Source: Lotus japonicus | Lineage: Eukaryota; Streptophyta; Magnoliopsida; Fabales; Fabaceae | Reading direction: 5' to 3' | DNA: 64,000 nt | NCBI RefSeq assembly: GCF_012489685.1 | Contig: NC_080042.1 | Coordinates: 76,389,093-76,453,092, forward strand | Shown: positions 47,016 to 59,771 of the stretch, piece after piece | Position numbering within the stretch: position 1 is the first letter of the stretch | Layout of the letters: each line of letters begins with the position of its first letter | The notes under the pieces: generated by a model | The model's database searches: none | The model's input: only the letters and a program-made list of their open reading frames with translations | What the model was told of the DNA's origin: nothing | Program-made: the position numbers and the translations under genes

Positions 47016-48860
47016 TCAAAATTTACAGCAAAGAAGCCTCTCCCTCCAACTGCGGTGCTTTGGGTACCGGCTCCTGTCAGCTTTTGCCATTCTGATTGGG
47101 CTGCTATTCCATTCATTTTGCAATCTGCAATCACAAGATGGAAATCAGCATTAGTCATCCATTGCCAATACAAAGAATCCAACTGAAAGGTATGAAGACA
47201 AAGTTTTCAGGCAAATTACACTGGAAACGCGAAGGACCGAGTGCTGGTTGTGCTGCTGTCTGATCGAAGAGAGATGCTACCAGAATATGGTATCGAGCCT
47301 GAGTAACTTATATGACTAAGTACAGGGCCTACAGCTGAGAAACTTGACTCGCCTAAGCTGTGTCGAATCTCGGTTGTAAAAGCCTGATCATCGGCCTCAA
47401 CAAGCATAGATGTATGTTGAGTTTCAGCAAATTGGTGACATTCCTTTCTGCCACAATCTTCAGGAGCTGAAGAATCAAACTGATAAGTGCTGCTTTCATT
47501 CACCAGAACAATGCTATCACTGTTTGATTCATTAGCTGCTAGAACCAAAGAGAGACTTCCCATCACTGCTTCCTCGCCCTTATTTTTCAACTCTCCGGAC
47601 TCAGGGTGCAATTCAGGTTCACTTGAAATCTGCAAATATAACACTGAGCATCATTATCTGAACCTTCTGCATGTCTGTATGCAATTTGCAAACACATGAC
47701 CAGACAAAATTTCCAAAGAAGCTAATAATTTTTCTTTTCCGGGTTAATAAAAGCCCCAACAGATCTGCTTGCCGCATAATAGATATGGGAATAATCAATG
47801 AACAAGAAACTTCACTTAAAAGTATGTACATTGAAAATGAAATAGATATGTTTCTTAAGTTTTGAAATCGCCGTCACCTTGCTCAAGCAGTGACTCAATC
47901 ATGAACACATTCTATTTTCAATGCTGTGTGTAACAGGTAACAACCATGGCAGTTCAAATACTCAAACAAACCTTTTAAAAGAACATTAAACATTGATTTC
48001 CAAAAAAAATAGTTGGAAAACATTTTCTAATATGTTGAATACCTGTTCCCCCTCGTCATCAGAAGGTATAGAAACCTTGTCTTCGGGTAAAACCATCTCT
48101 TCATTGACATTACCAATAACATTTTCAGTCATATCTTCGTCTTTGCGCATTAATTCCTTGGATTGAGCATGATTCACTAAAACCTGGTCAGACTCCTCTG
48201 TTTCCGCTAGATTTAGTACATTGATACCAGTGTTTTCTTTCTGCTTTTCTATCTTTTCAAAACTCCCAAGAGGGAAAAAATTGTAAGACTTTTCATCAAT
48301 ACTATTCTCAAACATGATCTTATGCTTGTTAAGGACTCCTTCATCAACACAGATATCCTTCACAGCATGGCAATTGCTCTCTTTGCAACGAACTACCCTT
48401 TCTGGTTCATATTCTGTAACAGTTTTGTCCATACAGTCATCCCCCGAATTCTCGCGTGAATCCATTTCCTCCAGAGGACTAGATTTTGGTGAAGCAGGGG
48501 ATTCTTTAACTGCTTGCTTGTCATTTGGAAACTTGATAGACTCCATATCCTTGGAAGAATGAGATAAGGGCTCCATTAACTCAAGCATCTGTGCTTCATA
48601 ATCATATTTCAAATCCATCACGCGGTTACGAAAATCAAGTTTTGGTGTAGTCATGCAATCTGCTGACTCCTTGACAAATGGTGATGGATCTAAAACTAGT
48701 TTATTCTCCATTAAATAAAGAGGGAGCTTATTATCATATTCCTTCACTTTCTGGTTTTGTGATTTGTATCCAGCAGAGTTTTGATCATTGTCATTGAACT
48801 CAGGCAATTCAGACTCAGGCACGAGGCCGTTCTTTGTTGGGAAGAAAGACAGTTCACCTT
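47016..48860 (-). CDS. 'gar2-related' acidic plant protein, 5' end unresolved
   Basis: Exons 48860-48043, 47629-47220, 47124-47016 join in frame, ending in TGA at 47018-47016. They give about 445 residues, starting mid-codon, so at least one coding exon lies upstream. The protein is acidic and low-complexity with Glu/Asp/Ser-rich stretches. The C-terminus, 'SLRSDSSTTSTRSFAFPV' joined to 'LQNEWNSSPIRMAKAD' and ending RLLCCKF, closely resembles the plant family annotated as '18S pre-ribosomal assembly protein gar2-related'. That name comes from weak similarity to yeast gar2/nucleolin acid tracts; a ribosomal role is not shown. The paired terminal Cys could be lipidated. The open frame before the last intron runs only two bases past the real donor (CCAGT|GTAATT). 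Confidence 0.75.
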
Positions 48861-49319
48861 CTGCAAAAAATGAATTAATAAGGCTAAATTTCACAATATT
48901 AAGCAGTTTGATTAAAAAACACACTCCATTGAAGACATTAAGGATTTCAGAAAATCATAAGAAGAACCAAAGTTGAAAACGGTTATATTATTCATACTAT
49001 CATAACCTAATTCATCAGCTTATAACAATCTTAAAGAGTTCATATTTGATATATGAGACAATTAGGCAAAGAACAATGCACCTTGAATGAAAGCTGGGAA
49101 TCATGGCCCCACAAACTTAAAAAAAATACATAAAGGAGTTCCATTTCAGGGACCACAATCTTCTTACTGCCCCAAAGGTTAAGCAAAGCCATACTTGTTC
49201 AACCCTTAATAACCCAAAAGTAAATGCAAATGCTGTTGAAGATAGTAACAGGACAAATTGAAGAGATCATAATTTAATAGTTTTTTACCTAGTTTCATGC
49301 TGTATTTATATTTAAATAC

Positions 49320-49413
49320 ATGGGTGAACTTTCTTTGCTGCAACAACCAATGCTATTTTGACCGTTTTCAATCAAAGAAACTAATCTGATCGCACAATAC
49401 TCTGCAGGAACCT
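49320..49413 (-). CDS. Candidate upstream exon of the gar2-related gene
   Basis: Minus-strand sequence after a TTCCTGCAG or TTTTCAG acceptor stays open as 'EYCAIRLVSLIENGQNSIGC', which looks coding. Several weak GT donors (for example ATTG|GTTGTT) would restore the phase needed by the next exon. No start codon or strong donor could be fixed, so this may also be a UTR exon. Confidence 0.35.
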
Positions 49414-51660
49414 GAAAACCAGCAAGCAAACAATTAGGTTGCAAGTAACCACAGCTATAACTGCACTTAATGGAAATAAAGAGCAATAATGGAAACATTT
49501 ACAAAGGTACTCAAAGCCAAGCACCAATAACAAAGATTCTATTTCAATGCTACAACTACAACAGACAATCAAAAGAATAAAATAAGAAGAAAGACAAGTA
49601 AAACAAGAATAAAAAGGAAGAGAAACAGCTAATCCATTATTCATTAGAAACCTTAAAATATTTATTTGGATCTCAGTAGACAAGAACCTCTGATTCTGTC
49701 ACTAATATCATACATTCCCTACTCCCATATATGGAAGAAAATTTTAGCTGCTACTGGTATTAAACAGAACTCAATGCAAGTCATGGCACTAATGACAGGG
49801 TAAAGTGGAGAGCATAAGAAAGGAAAAGGACCATGGAAAATTTACCACAAGCTCTTAAATTGCAACAAGGTTTGGGTTAAAGCACTCAAATCAGTAAAAT
49901 TGGGGACCATACTCTATCTTGAGCTTCAAACTTCCAAACAATGTCATTCAGTTTGGTTTGTTTAAGAATCCCAGTTCTCTCTATGAGCCTATGATAATAT
50001 TTTAGTGCTAAAAAGAAAGTAGCAGTTGCCTTTTTCTTTAAATAAGTAAAAAAGATCTTGCCTATGTAGAATCCAAGGACAGTCCAGCACGTATAAAAGG
50101 ACAAGAATAAAGTTTTAAAAATCTCAAGCTTTATCGAAAGCTTTGGACTAGAAAATTACAAAGTACAAACCCAAATTTTAAATCACAAGGCCTACATAAC
50201 AAGACGACTACCTACAAAATCCCTACCAATTTTTTGTCCTTTAGCACTGATTAGATCTGACTCATGATCAGAATAAGCATGTTTAGAGAAATCCAGAGAA
50301 AAAGTAGAGTGAAAACCCCAACTGGGTTCCAAATTACACATGAAGGAAATCAGGGAACATGGTCAAAATGATAGAGATCTATCTCAGATCCCAAAACTTC
50401 CAAACTCCAATTAAAAAATGAAAGTGCTAAAAAATTGGGGACCATGTTATGATATGATACATCTAACACTCTCAGAATCTGCAAAAGTGAAAAACATCAC
50501 AGTTTTTGTTTTTTTCCTATCTCCCTTGAGAATTGACAATTCCAGAGAAAAAAAAATGAAAAATTGACAGCAAATGAGAAACAAAAGGTTGTGAAATTGA
50601 AATTGAAACAAACAGCAAAAACAAAAAACAAAAGTGTTTGATCATGAACCATGAAAGGAAGAAGAGAGTGGTAGTGATGTGATGGGTGAGATCAAAGCAG
50701 AAAAAGAGAATTACCTAGAGACTGAAGCTTTGGAAGAGAAAGAGTAGCAACCAACTAACCCCCTTGCAATTTGGTAAATCAATGTGGTTCTCCGATGCTT
50801 CAGGTTGAGAAAAGAAGGAAGATATATTAAAGATTAGAATGAATGAATTAAATATACTGATAATAAAAGCATCCACAGAGTACTAAGAGATAATGGATGA
50901 GTTGTAATTATAGCATTCATAATGGTCAACTGCAACATACACTCTCTCTCTCTAGCCCCTCCTTCTCCCTCCCCACACACTCTACCTTCTCCTTTTTCTG
51001 CAATAAATGCATTGCAATCACTAAAGTCTAAAAAACAAAGCAACAAACTTACCCTCCCTTCAATACAAGAATCAATAGGGTATGTTCAATTCACAGCTAG
51101 CATTAAATTACCACCCTCCACTCAAAAAAATTCAATTCCACACCAAAAACATGTCACTTTTCTGAGTGCCCTTCATTTCCCAGAATTATTTTCCACCAAA
51201 GTTTCTGTCTTCATCGAATTCAGCAAACTCCCCCCACTCTCACCACCACCACCGTCTCTTTCTTCCCACTTTCCGACCAGCCAAACGAAACGCCGTCACC
51301 ACCAGGATTTTCCCGAGAAAATTCAATCGCCGCCACGCCAATCCCAAAAAACAAAAACACAACACGACTGACAAAACCTTTGACTTCAACAGTTCAACCT
51401 TAAAAACTTCAAAATCCTTAAAAACCTCAAAATCAAAAGTAAAACAAAAAATGAAGACAAAAGCAGAGAAAAACAAAACGAACCCAGTTTGAGTTTTGAC
51501 AACGAACGAACGATGGCGGAGAATTTTGTGTCAGAAAGTGAACGGTGGTGGTGGGAGAGACAGTGTTTATGGTGGTGGTGTCTCCGGGGATCAGAGAATT
51601 GTTAGAGTGTGGTGCGACCCACCATAACAATCAATAGCAGCTGTAACCCAAATTGAGAGG
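49414..51660. other. Upstream region of the gar2-related gene: introns, 5' UTR and promoter
   Basis: No independent gene is supported. The minus strand is purine-rich at 50930-51000 and 51240-51270. CT- and A-rich tracts at 51100-51480 suggest a UTR or promoter. Short ORFs on both strands are low-complexity. Confidence 0.4.
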
Positions 51661-53507
51661 TAGCTAGCTGTATTTACGTGCTTCCTCTTTTATATTTCAA
51701 TACATACGTACTATGATAATCATTTCACATAAAAGAAGGGATATAATAGGAAATATGATTCATTCAAATTTAATTTTGTCATTTATTTCATTTTAACTTA
51801 CTTTATCTTATTGTTTACCACAACATTCATTCATGTGAATGAATCATGAGTCATAACCCCTTCATATATTTTTTCTATTTTTTTGGTGATTGTATTAAGT
51901 TTTCTTTTATAGTTTTGAATCATTAATTAGGGACCTACAAAATGATGTGTTTCAAAATGAGCATCCCCCACTCACTCACGAATGGCCAACCAACTTGGGC
52001 CTTTGAAAATGAATGTGGGGTGAGGATCCTGTTTTGCCAATGCCACGTGAATACATATCAAAAAATGAAATTTTAATATAGTTTACTCCATCCATCCGTT
52101 ACTCGATATAATAATAATAATAAGAATTAAATTCAATGTATACTTTGACCTTTTTTATATAAGAATTAAATTGAATTAACTTTGCATTAATTACATTATT
52201 TTTTTTATATAAATAATGTAATTAATGCAAAAAATAATGTAATTAATTACATTATTTAACAAAAAATAATTTTATTTAATTGAAGTTTTCCTTTTTAAAC
52301 ATACACTAACTCCAATGTGGACCATACCATAGAAAATACATCTTTCGTCTATATTTATAAGTCAAATTTATCCAATTCTTAAAAATTAAGAAAAAATAGT
52401 TTTTTTATTATTTGAAAATGAAAAAAATAGTTACAAGCAATAAATATTTTATTGATATTATAAAACAACTTAGGGGTTTTCTAAAGAAAATAAAAATAAA
52501 ACAACTTAGGGAAAAAAACTCAAAAAATAACTTATAAATGAGAATAGAGTATATATATTACAACTTAATCAAGCTCATTCCAATACATATATAAGGTCTG
52601 ACTAAGTTACTTATCATTTTAATATAAAAAAAGTTTGGTTGATAAACTTATAGTAGTATACAAAAATTGTTATCCTGTAAATACCGGTGAAAAAAAGTGG
52701 TTGTTTGGACTCCTGAGTTGAGAGTTTATTCACAAGTCACATTCTTGAAAAAATGTTTTATCTTCACCACACCCAGATTAGAATTACGAAACACAACAAA
52801 AAAAGTATACAACACTTGTAAGGAATTATGACTAATATAATCATATTATAATAATTATATAGATTTATTTTTCCACGCCTAATTAATATGCCAAGCGAAC
52901 CTGAAAACATTAATTAAAATCTAGATAGGCTTGTACCCAAAAAAAATATAGATAGCCTTAAGAGATTAGTAATAGTCTTCTTTAGGAAATTAATAAATGT
53001 TATGAGAGAAAGCATGAAAAATATGTAAACTCGTTTCAATTAATTACTAGGGTTATGTGTGCTTCTAATATAAGTATAACCCATTTCGTCATTTCATTAA
53101 TTGCAATTAATATAAAGAAATATACTTTTTGGAGCTCTTACCAAACTACTCGAGCGCTTACAACTAACTCTTGTTTATACTATAAGGTGTATATACAACT
53201 AACTAATATTTAATGGTTTCTAATTTTGTTAATCGGTTGAACAAAACTTTCAATATTGCTAACAAACAAATGCAAATGGGAATCGTTATCAACCATAAAT
53301 TTATAATAATAGAGTGATGCTGCATATCAAGAACTCTCTGCCTCTGCTACGTACTCAAATCTCACATCTTTTATATATCCATGTTTGTTAATTGTTAGTT
53401 GATACATTGTTCTTTACGATGGAAAGCTAATGTAAAACGATAACTTAGTCCACATCATTATTTAATGTACCACTTCAACGTCAGTTTCGTAGTAATATGT
53501 AGTAGTA

Positions 53508-53564
<57 letters not shown>

Positions 53565-54175
53565 TATCTGTAGTCATATCTCTTAATTTTTTGTATAAGC
53601 AAATGCTAGTTATTAATAAAAATGTTAGTAAATTAGTCTTTCTCAGTCGTATTCTCTTAATTGAATGAATTATTTTATAAATAGTAAATTAATATAATTC
53701 AAGCATGCATTATGATAAGAGCAATAATTTTTTAATAACATAAAGAAATAACGAATAATAAGCTATCACATTAAGTGCATGATTTGACTGCTACTATCAA
53801 GATGATAATCTCTCTATAACTACATTTGAAGTCCAAAGTGTTCCTTTCAAAAAAAAAAAAATTCCAAACTGTTAATAGCTAAGCAAATTGCCAAAGAAAG
53901 TAGTACTAATTGGTGTCTATATGACTATATATATCTATAATATTTTTCATAGTTTTATAATTAAAAAAATTGTCAATAGAGTTTAATTTTGATATAACGT
54001 CAGTATGAATTTTTTTACATCGGCAATCAATCAATTTTAAAAATATCTCATGTTAATCATTTAGGTTAAATAAAAATCCATTTTCTCATATATTTTAATT
54101 TTTTTATTGTCACTAAAAAAATTCTTTATATTGTCCGTGCTACTTTTTTCTCTTGTGTAGCATTACACGTGCGGA
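51661..54175. other. Intergenic, strongly AT-rich
   Basis: No supported gene. Contains short AATAATGTAATTAATTACATT-type self-complementary stretches at about 52190-52260, an (ATT)n tract (listed separately), and a SINE-like tail fragment at 53590-53640 (TATAAGCAAATGCTAGTTAT). Confidence 0.5.
53509..53563. repeat. (ATT)n microsatellite
   Basis: About 18 ATT units, uninterrupted. Confidence 0.95.
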
Positions 54176-54766
54176 ATGGAAATTTTAAGCCGGGATGAAA
54201 ATGGATCTCGAACCCATTGGGTACCCGCTAAAATTATCCACAATGGGTAGGGTAAAAATTCGCAAGAAGGGTCTGGGATAGGGTATGGATAATTACCTGC
54301 AAAAAATTAGTAGGTACAGGTGCGAGTATGGGTAGTATAGTACCCAACCCGCCCCATACCCACACACACTTTATTAATTAATTTTATTATATATACACAC
54401 TTGGAAGTATATATATATCAACAAACTTAGTTAAAGTTTCTAACTTTCTAACTTACTCTTTTAAAAAGGAATGCTTTTACTTATTAAATATTTGAATAGT
54501 CTTTTGTATTTTTAATTAATGTTCTTTATTATAATAGTAGTTATATTATTTTCTGTTTGAGAATGAAAATTGCATTTTCGTTAACTAAATTGCGGATAAT
54601 GGGTACGGGTACGGGCATATAAGTACTCATAAGGTACGGGGACGGACATTCAAATCACTACCCACACGGGTATGGGAACGGGTACGGATATCTTTTGAAA
54701 ACGTGAGTTAGGGAATGGGTACTATAGTACCCTACCCAAATTTACCCTACCCATTGCCATAACCCT
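54176..54766. repeat. Foldback element rich in GGGTACGGG motifs
   Basis: Left part (54176-54370) has ACCCATTGGGTACCCGC, ATGGGTAGTATAGTACCCAA and CCCGCCCCATACCC. The right part (54590-54766) has GGATAATGGGTACGGGTACG, GGGTATGGGAACGGGTACGG and GGTACTATAGTACCC. The motifs are mutually inverted around an AT-rich centre. Likely a miniature element; superfamily unknown. Confidence 0.5.
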
Positions 54767-55454
54767 AAGCCTGAAGAACATTTTGTTTTCTATTTTTATT
54801 GTTGTTGTAAGAAAAAATAATCCTCCACTTGTTTCAAATTATAAGACTTTTTAGAGGAATATTTAGTTTCATTTTATAAAATTATTTCTACTAAATTTCA
54901 GAAATATTTATTATCGTTTTCCATTTATACTTATTGCATTAATTAAACTTTAACTGCCACTAATAATTAATTCTCATCAACGTAACTTGATTTGATACTC
55001 TTAAATAATACCCCATACTATATTATATTATATTATATTATATTATATTATATTATATTATATTTTTCATACACTTATTGCATTAATTGAACTTTTATTA
55101 TCCTATTCAATGTTACTCAATACATGAATTTAATACCCTTAAATGCTACCCAATACATATTGTATATTATAGTTGATTTTTTTTGTAAAAATATAAATTA
55201 GATCATTTATTTTAATAAGATCATTTTCTTTTTTTTAGTAATCGTAAAGATAAATTGCACCCTCTAGGAATTGATCGCTAACTTTTTCCATCTAATTCAT
55301 ATGTCCCCTAGCTTTTACCACTTGAGTTATCATTCGAAAACATATAAAGCCCTTTTCTAAATTTCATAAAAATTTATTATTATTTTCCATATATACCTAT
55401 TGTCTTATAGCTACAGATTTTTTTTATAGATAAATATTATTTGTTAGTAAAGTA
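54767..55454. other. AT-rich spacer with (TATTA)n and SINE-like fragments
   Basis: (TATTA)n, about eight units, at 55021-55063. Fragments at 55225-55340 (CCCTAGCTTTTACCACTTGAG) and 55415-55445 recall the SINE family at 18.7 and 20.5 kb. Confidence 0.5.
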
Positions 55455-56847
55455 CCAAGGCTATTTATTCTGTCTACGCAGCAAGAGGCTACAATCCATG
55501 AGATGGGAAGTTGGGAGAATGGGTGTTGGAAGTGGAGGTTTGATTGGCAAAGGCCTTTGCTGGATCGGGAGAGGTTAAAAACAGAGGAATTGCTGCAACT
55601 CATAGGAAGTTTCTCTCCAAAGGTGGGGGTGTGTGATTCTTGGTGCTGGGTAAAAGATGCTACGGGTATTTATAGTGTTAAATCTGCCTATGGAGCACTA
55701 ATAGGTATCTCTGGGTTGGAGGAAAGGCGAGTATTTAAACGAATTTGGAGGACTAAAGCTCCTTCAAGTCAGCTTGTGTTATCCTGGAAGGTTATAATTA
55801 ATAGAGTTCAAACTAGAACTGATTTAGCAAGAAGACATGCACTACCTGCAAATGCATCTCTTGCCTGTGGCTTGTGTGATTCTGATGAAGAGTGCAGTCA
55901 ACATTTGTTTTTTAATTGTCAAGTGGCTTGGAGGGTGTGGATGAAGTTGTATAGTTGGTTGGGGATTCAAACAGCTATGTCGAATGGTGCTAAGATGCAT
56001 TTTTATTCTCATGAAAATCTTTTATTGGCAAGCAAGAAATCATGGCTGGTGATGAATATGATATGGATTGCATGTGTTAACTCACTATGGCAGTGCAGGA
56101 ATGAAGCTATATTCAGGGGAGATTCTGTTGATATTGATAGAGTAGTGGATTTAGTGCAGCATAAGGTCTAGAGATCAAATGAGAATAAGTTTATCTCCTC
56201 CTTTTTTGAATGGTTAATGAATCCTGTGGAGTGCATTAAAATGATGCATTAGCTTTTCTTTGAATATCCTTGATGCTGATAATGGACTTGACCATGCTTT
56301 TGTTTGGTGGTGAGCTGGAGAGCTATTTTGTCTCTACAATACAGGGTAGTATATGGCAGTGGTTTCCTATCTGATATGGTTTATGCAGAGTGGATTTTTC
56401 TTATATTGTATTGGTGGGGAATGGAGTATGCCATTCTGAATTCTTTCTCTGTTGGTTTCCTTGGGGCTACTATTAGTGTTGAGCGAACTATGGTGTTGGC
56501 TTTCTTGTTATTATTGTTTATTATGTTTGGCTGAGGTGGATTTGGTTGGTGGAGCACTACATTGTCTTGGATCAATTAGTTGTTTGCTTGGCCCCTTGGT
56601 GGTGTCATCTTGGCTTTGTAAATAATGTTCTCATTTTCCTTACTAGGTTTTTCCCTAGGGGGTTTTCCTAGTAAGGTTTTTATGAGGCATTGTTTGCAAA
56701 GTCTTGCTCCCAAGGGTTTTTTTTTCTTGTTTCCTTCTTATGTAACTTGAGGTGTAATCTTTGTAGCTATCTATAACTCTCCTTGTATTGGGTTGAAGTA
56801 CCCCTTGTACTTCTCTTCAATATATTTTTTGGCTTATAAAAAAAAAA
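55455..56847 (+). pseudogene. 5'-truncated LINE, zf-RVT end without RNase H
   Basis: The frame runs from about 55461 to TAG at 56169-56171. The visible region reads 'GSWENGCWKWRFDWQRPL', 'DSWCWVKDATGIYSVKSAYG' and 'CGLCDSDEECSQHLFFNC', the zinc-binding region at the end of many plant LINE ORF2s. The frame ends about 20 codons later than usual or at a stop (55503 is the first Met). No RNase H follows, unlike the LINEs at 24 and 62 kb, so it is a different subfamily. The 3' UTR contains GAAGTACCCCTTGTACTTCT and ends in an A-run at 56837-56847. The reverse transcriptase is missing by 5' truncation. Confidence 0.85.
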
Positions 56848-58317
56848 GTAGTACAAATTATTTGTAGATAGATTAGTGAAGATGAAAAATCTATGTTAAT
56901 TTTTCTTGAGGATATGCTGAAGGGCGGTCAAACATACCTTTGGCGCCCTCATGCTTTTATTGATAAAAAAATAAATAAAAAAATGGATCAGGTTGAAAAA
57001 ATGACTAAATTGATGAATTTCAATTTGAAGTTTGGTGACATTGGATTCAAAAAGAAAAAGTTTGGTGACCTGCACACAGAAGCAAGTTAAAATATAAATG
57101 ATTCTCGCTGCTGAAAAACCTCCTATATATATACCTATGACAAGGTTTAAGATCCTTCACAAGCTAAGTCAAAGCAAAGCTTGTCCAGATCTTCAAGATT
57201 GTTCTTAATTAAGAAGATCCTTCAAGATACTAATTTCTTTTCTACCAAGTAGTAAAAGGTTTAAAACATGTATGCATTTCCCCCTTCTCTAGTCATTGGC
57301 CAATGGTTCAATGCTACTTAATCAAAGGATAATAATATTAATCAGAATAAACAAACGGAATAACTAATACCAGAATATTTAATCAGGGTGCTTGATCTGC
57401 TTGACATCACATGTGAAGCGTTAAGTCATAGCACGGAATTGAAAGACAACATAAAGTACTAATACAAATTAACAATGAAAAATTAGTGGTTGCTCTTACC
57501 AAACCTTAACTTGGCTCAGAAGGAAGCTCAAACTTATAATAATTAATTATCTATCTCATTCAATACATTATATGTATTAGTGAAATAGCTCTTTGAAAAG
57601 GGCTACACTCTTCTGTTTTTCCTCTGCATAATTAACTAGAACTTGTACTTTCTTGATCAAGTACTACTCTTTGAATATTTCTTGACCAATTAGAACATGA
57701 TTCTAGTATAATTAGTTCTTAAAGAGAAATATTCTTGAACATACATGAATCATGTGACACCTTCACAATACGCATAATTTACGGAGGTTTTTTATCGTTA
57801 CAAATTGTAATAGAAGTGAAACAACTGCCGCTAAACTGTGTGTATGGATGTTGTCACTTGTCACATGATTTTATCTTCTAATCAATTGTTAATGTTAGAA
57901 AGGAAAATTGTTGAAATATTTACAAGAAGAAGCAAAGAATTCCAAACACTGATTCTAAAGCAGATCACAACTGGTCCAATATCCTTTGGTCCCGTACCTG
58001 TCTCATTCATTCCCAATCTCGATCTTGAGACAAAAAGGGTTAATAAACTGCAAGTAACAATTGGAGTAGATTTCTTGTTTGATCGTACTCAACAAATACA
58101 AATAACTAAACAAATAAAATATTAAAAACGACAAAAGATATCATGTTTGTTCATCTATTGCCGGAGCCTCTGCCTACTAAGGACAGAACCTGTTCATTTC
58201 TCATGCCATTTTTTATTGGGGGGACTTATTTTGCATATCTTATTTTGACAAATGGAACGCTGAAACCTTCTGTGAAAGGGTCCCCCTAGATCACAGAAAC
58301 TTCAATAATTATTTGTC
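56848..58317. other. Intergenic, nothing firm
   Basis: No recognised gene. The 95-codon frame at 57838-58125 matches no family I know and has no intron or motif support. Confidence 0.4.
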
Positions 58318-58480
58318 CACACCTCTAAATTGAGGTGGAAAGAAGTGGAGGAGGAGAGAGATAGGAAGAAAGGAAAAAGTAAGAGAGAGAAAGTATAAGA
58401 TGTGATAGATGATAAGAGGAGAGAGATAGAAATAAAAATAGGTGAAAATGAAGTGTATAAATAAGGAGGTGTGTATATAT
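58318..58480. repeat. Possible MITE, purine-rich
   Basis: Ends CCACACCTC and, inverted, GGAGGTGTG, enclosing GAGAGA-rich DNA. There is an internal hairpin CACCTCTAAATTGAGGTG at the left end. Confidence 0.35.
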
Positions 58481-59664
58481 CATTACTCCAGAAACTTTAT
58501 ATGATTTAATTCCCTATGGTTTGCTAGCTTTAGACTTGTAGCTCTTGAAATTTTGATTTTCACATCAAATGGTAATAGAATAATGAAAAGGAAAATAATG
58601 TCAACTGTAGCCTCTAAGACATGCGCTAGCTAGCATAATCAGACATGCAGCATGATAATATATTTTTGAGGTGCTATGATTTCAGCCATATAATACGTTT
58701 GACTTTAGAATAGCAGTGCTATAATTAAATTTACAAGCAATTTCAACGGTACAAGCTAAATGGTTCGGTGTTAGTTATGAGTTGAGTTAATGTGAAAATA
58801 CATTTATCTTAACGTGAATTTTGTGGTATTCATATTTTTTTTTGGGTGTGATACCCACATTAGGTGATTTAATAGACTAATGACATGTTGTAATTGAATT
58901 TATAATTCTCAATGTTATAATTCTAGTCTCAATAGTACTCTCATTCATTGGGCAACTCAACTGTCCCCCAACGACCTTTGTTGACGTCCACCACAACCTT
59001 GCAGAGGTTGCAGTGAATCTCGACCCTAACATTGAGTCTGAGCAACACGATTTCAATCAAGGGAGAGGCTTAACACATATCTAATCGACGCCATTAATCT
59101 TAAGGTACATTATTGAGAAAATACAATTGCTGACTCATGTGATACATGAGTCTTTATTACTATGTTAACTCATTTATGGTACTATACCTTGACCTTAGTT
59201 ACCACAGCAAGCACATTATCTTAATCGAAGAGTTTTGATGATGTCTTGTCTTAAATTGAGTGTTAATGTCCGTTAAAACTAGCATTAATTTGTACCTAGA
59301 TCCAAACATGCTTTAATTTCAATTCGTAACATGAAAAAACTATACAAGCAGAAGCATTGTCTTAATTAGAAGAACATGGCAAGTAGACAGTAGTGACACC
59401 TTGATGATATTATAGAAGATTAGAAGTTATAACTTCCCTGAACTATCAGATTTTTTCTTTTGGACAACTTTTTTTGTTGTTGTAAATCTTTTGGTCAACC
59501 CTGAACTTTCAGATTATGATGCCAGAAATCACGAATACCACAAAAGTGGCTATGGCCCAACCTAGCCTTCACACAAGCCTCTTGTGCATATAACTCTTTA
59601 CAGCTTTTTTTTTTGTCGAATACCTTAACAGCCTTAAAGCTTCGATATATTTGAGATGGGTTTT
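58481..59664. other. Intergenic, nothing recognised
   Basis: No supported gene or RNA. Confidence 0.4.
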
Positions 59665-59771
59665 AGGGTGTTGAATTTCTCAACTCACACTAAAATGTTT
59701 TGGCACCCTCTTTAACATTCCAAAATTTAAATCTTAAATGGTAAAGTGGAGGGTGCGAATTTTAACACCCT
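59665..59771. repeat. Small MITE (107 bp)
   Basis: Termini AGGGTGTTGAATTTC and, inverted, GAATTTTAACACCCT. Internal inverted blocks GGCACCCTC/GAGGGTGCG. No target duplication identified. Confidence 0.5.

Noticed and set aside
46967..47186. Overlapping 71-codon frames on both strands at the end of the gar2-related gene
   Set aside because: The real last exon uses a different frame (47124-47016) that restores the conserved C-terminus.
51512..51605. Possible plus-strand start MAENFVSESERWWWE
   Set aside because: Stops after about 30 codons in low-complexity sequence, with no onward exon found.
55430..56870. Target duplication for the LINE at 55.5 kb (ATTATTTGT-like on both sides)
   Set aside because: Match is short, imperfect and in AT-rich DNA, and the 5' border of the LINE is not sharp.
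57838..58125. 95-codon plus-strand ORF
   Set aside because: No known motif, signal peptide, or neighbouring exon; consistent with chance in AT-rich DNA.
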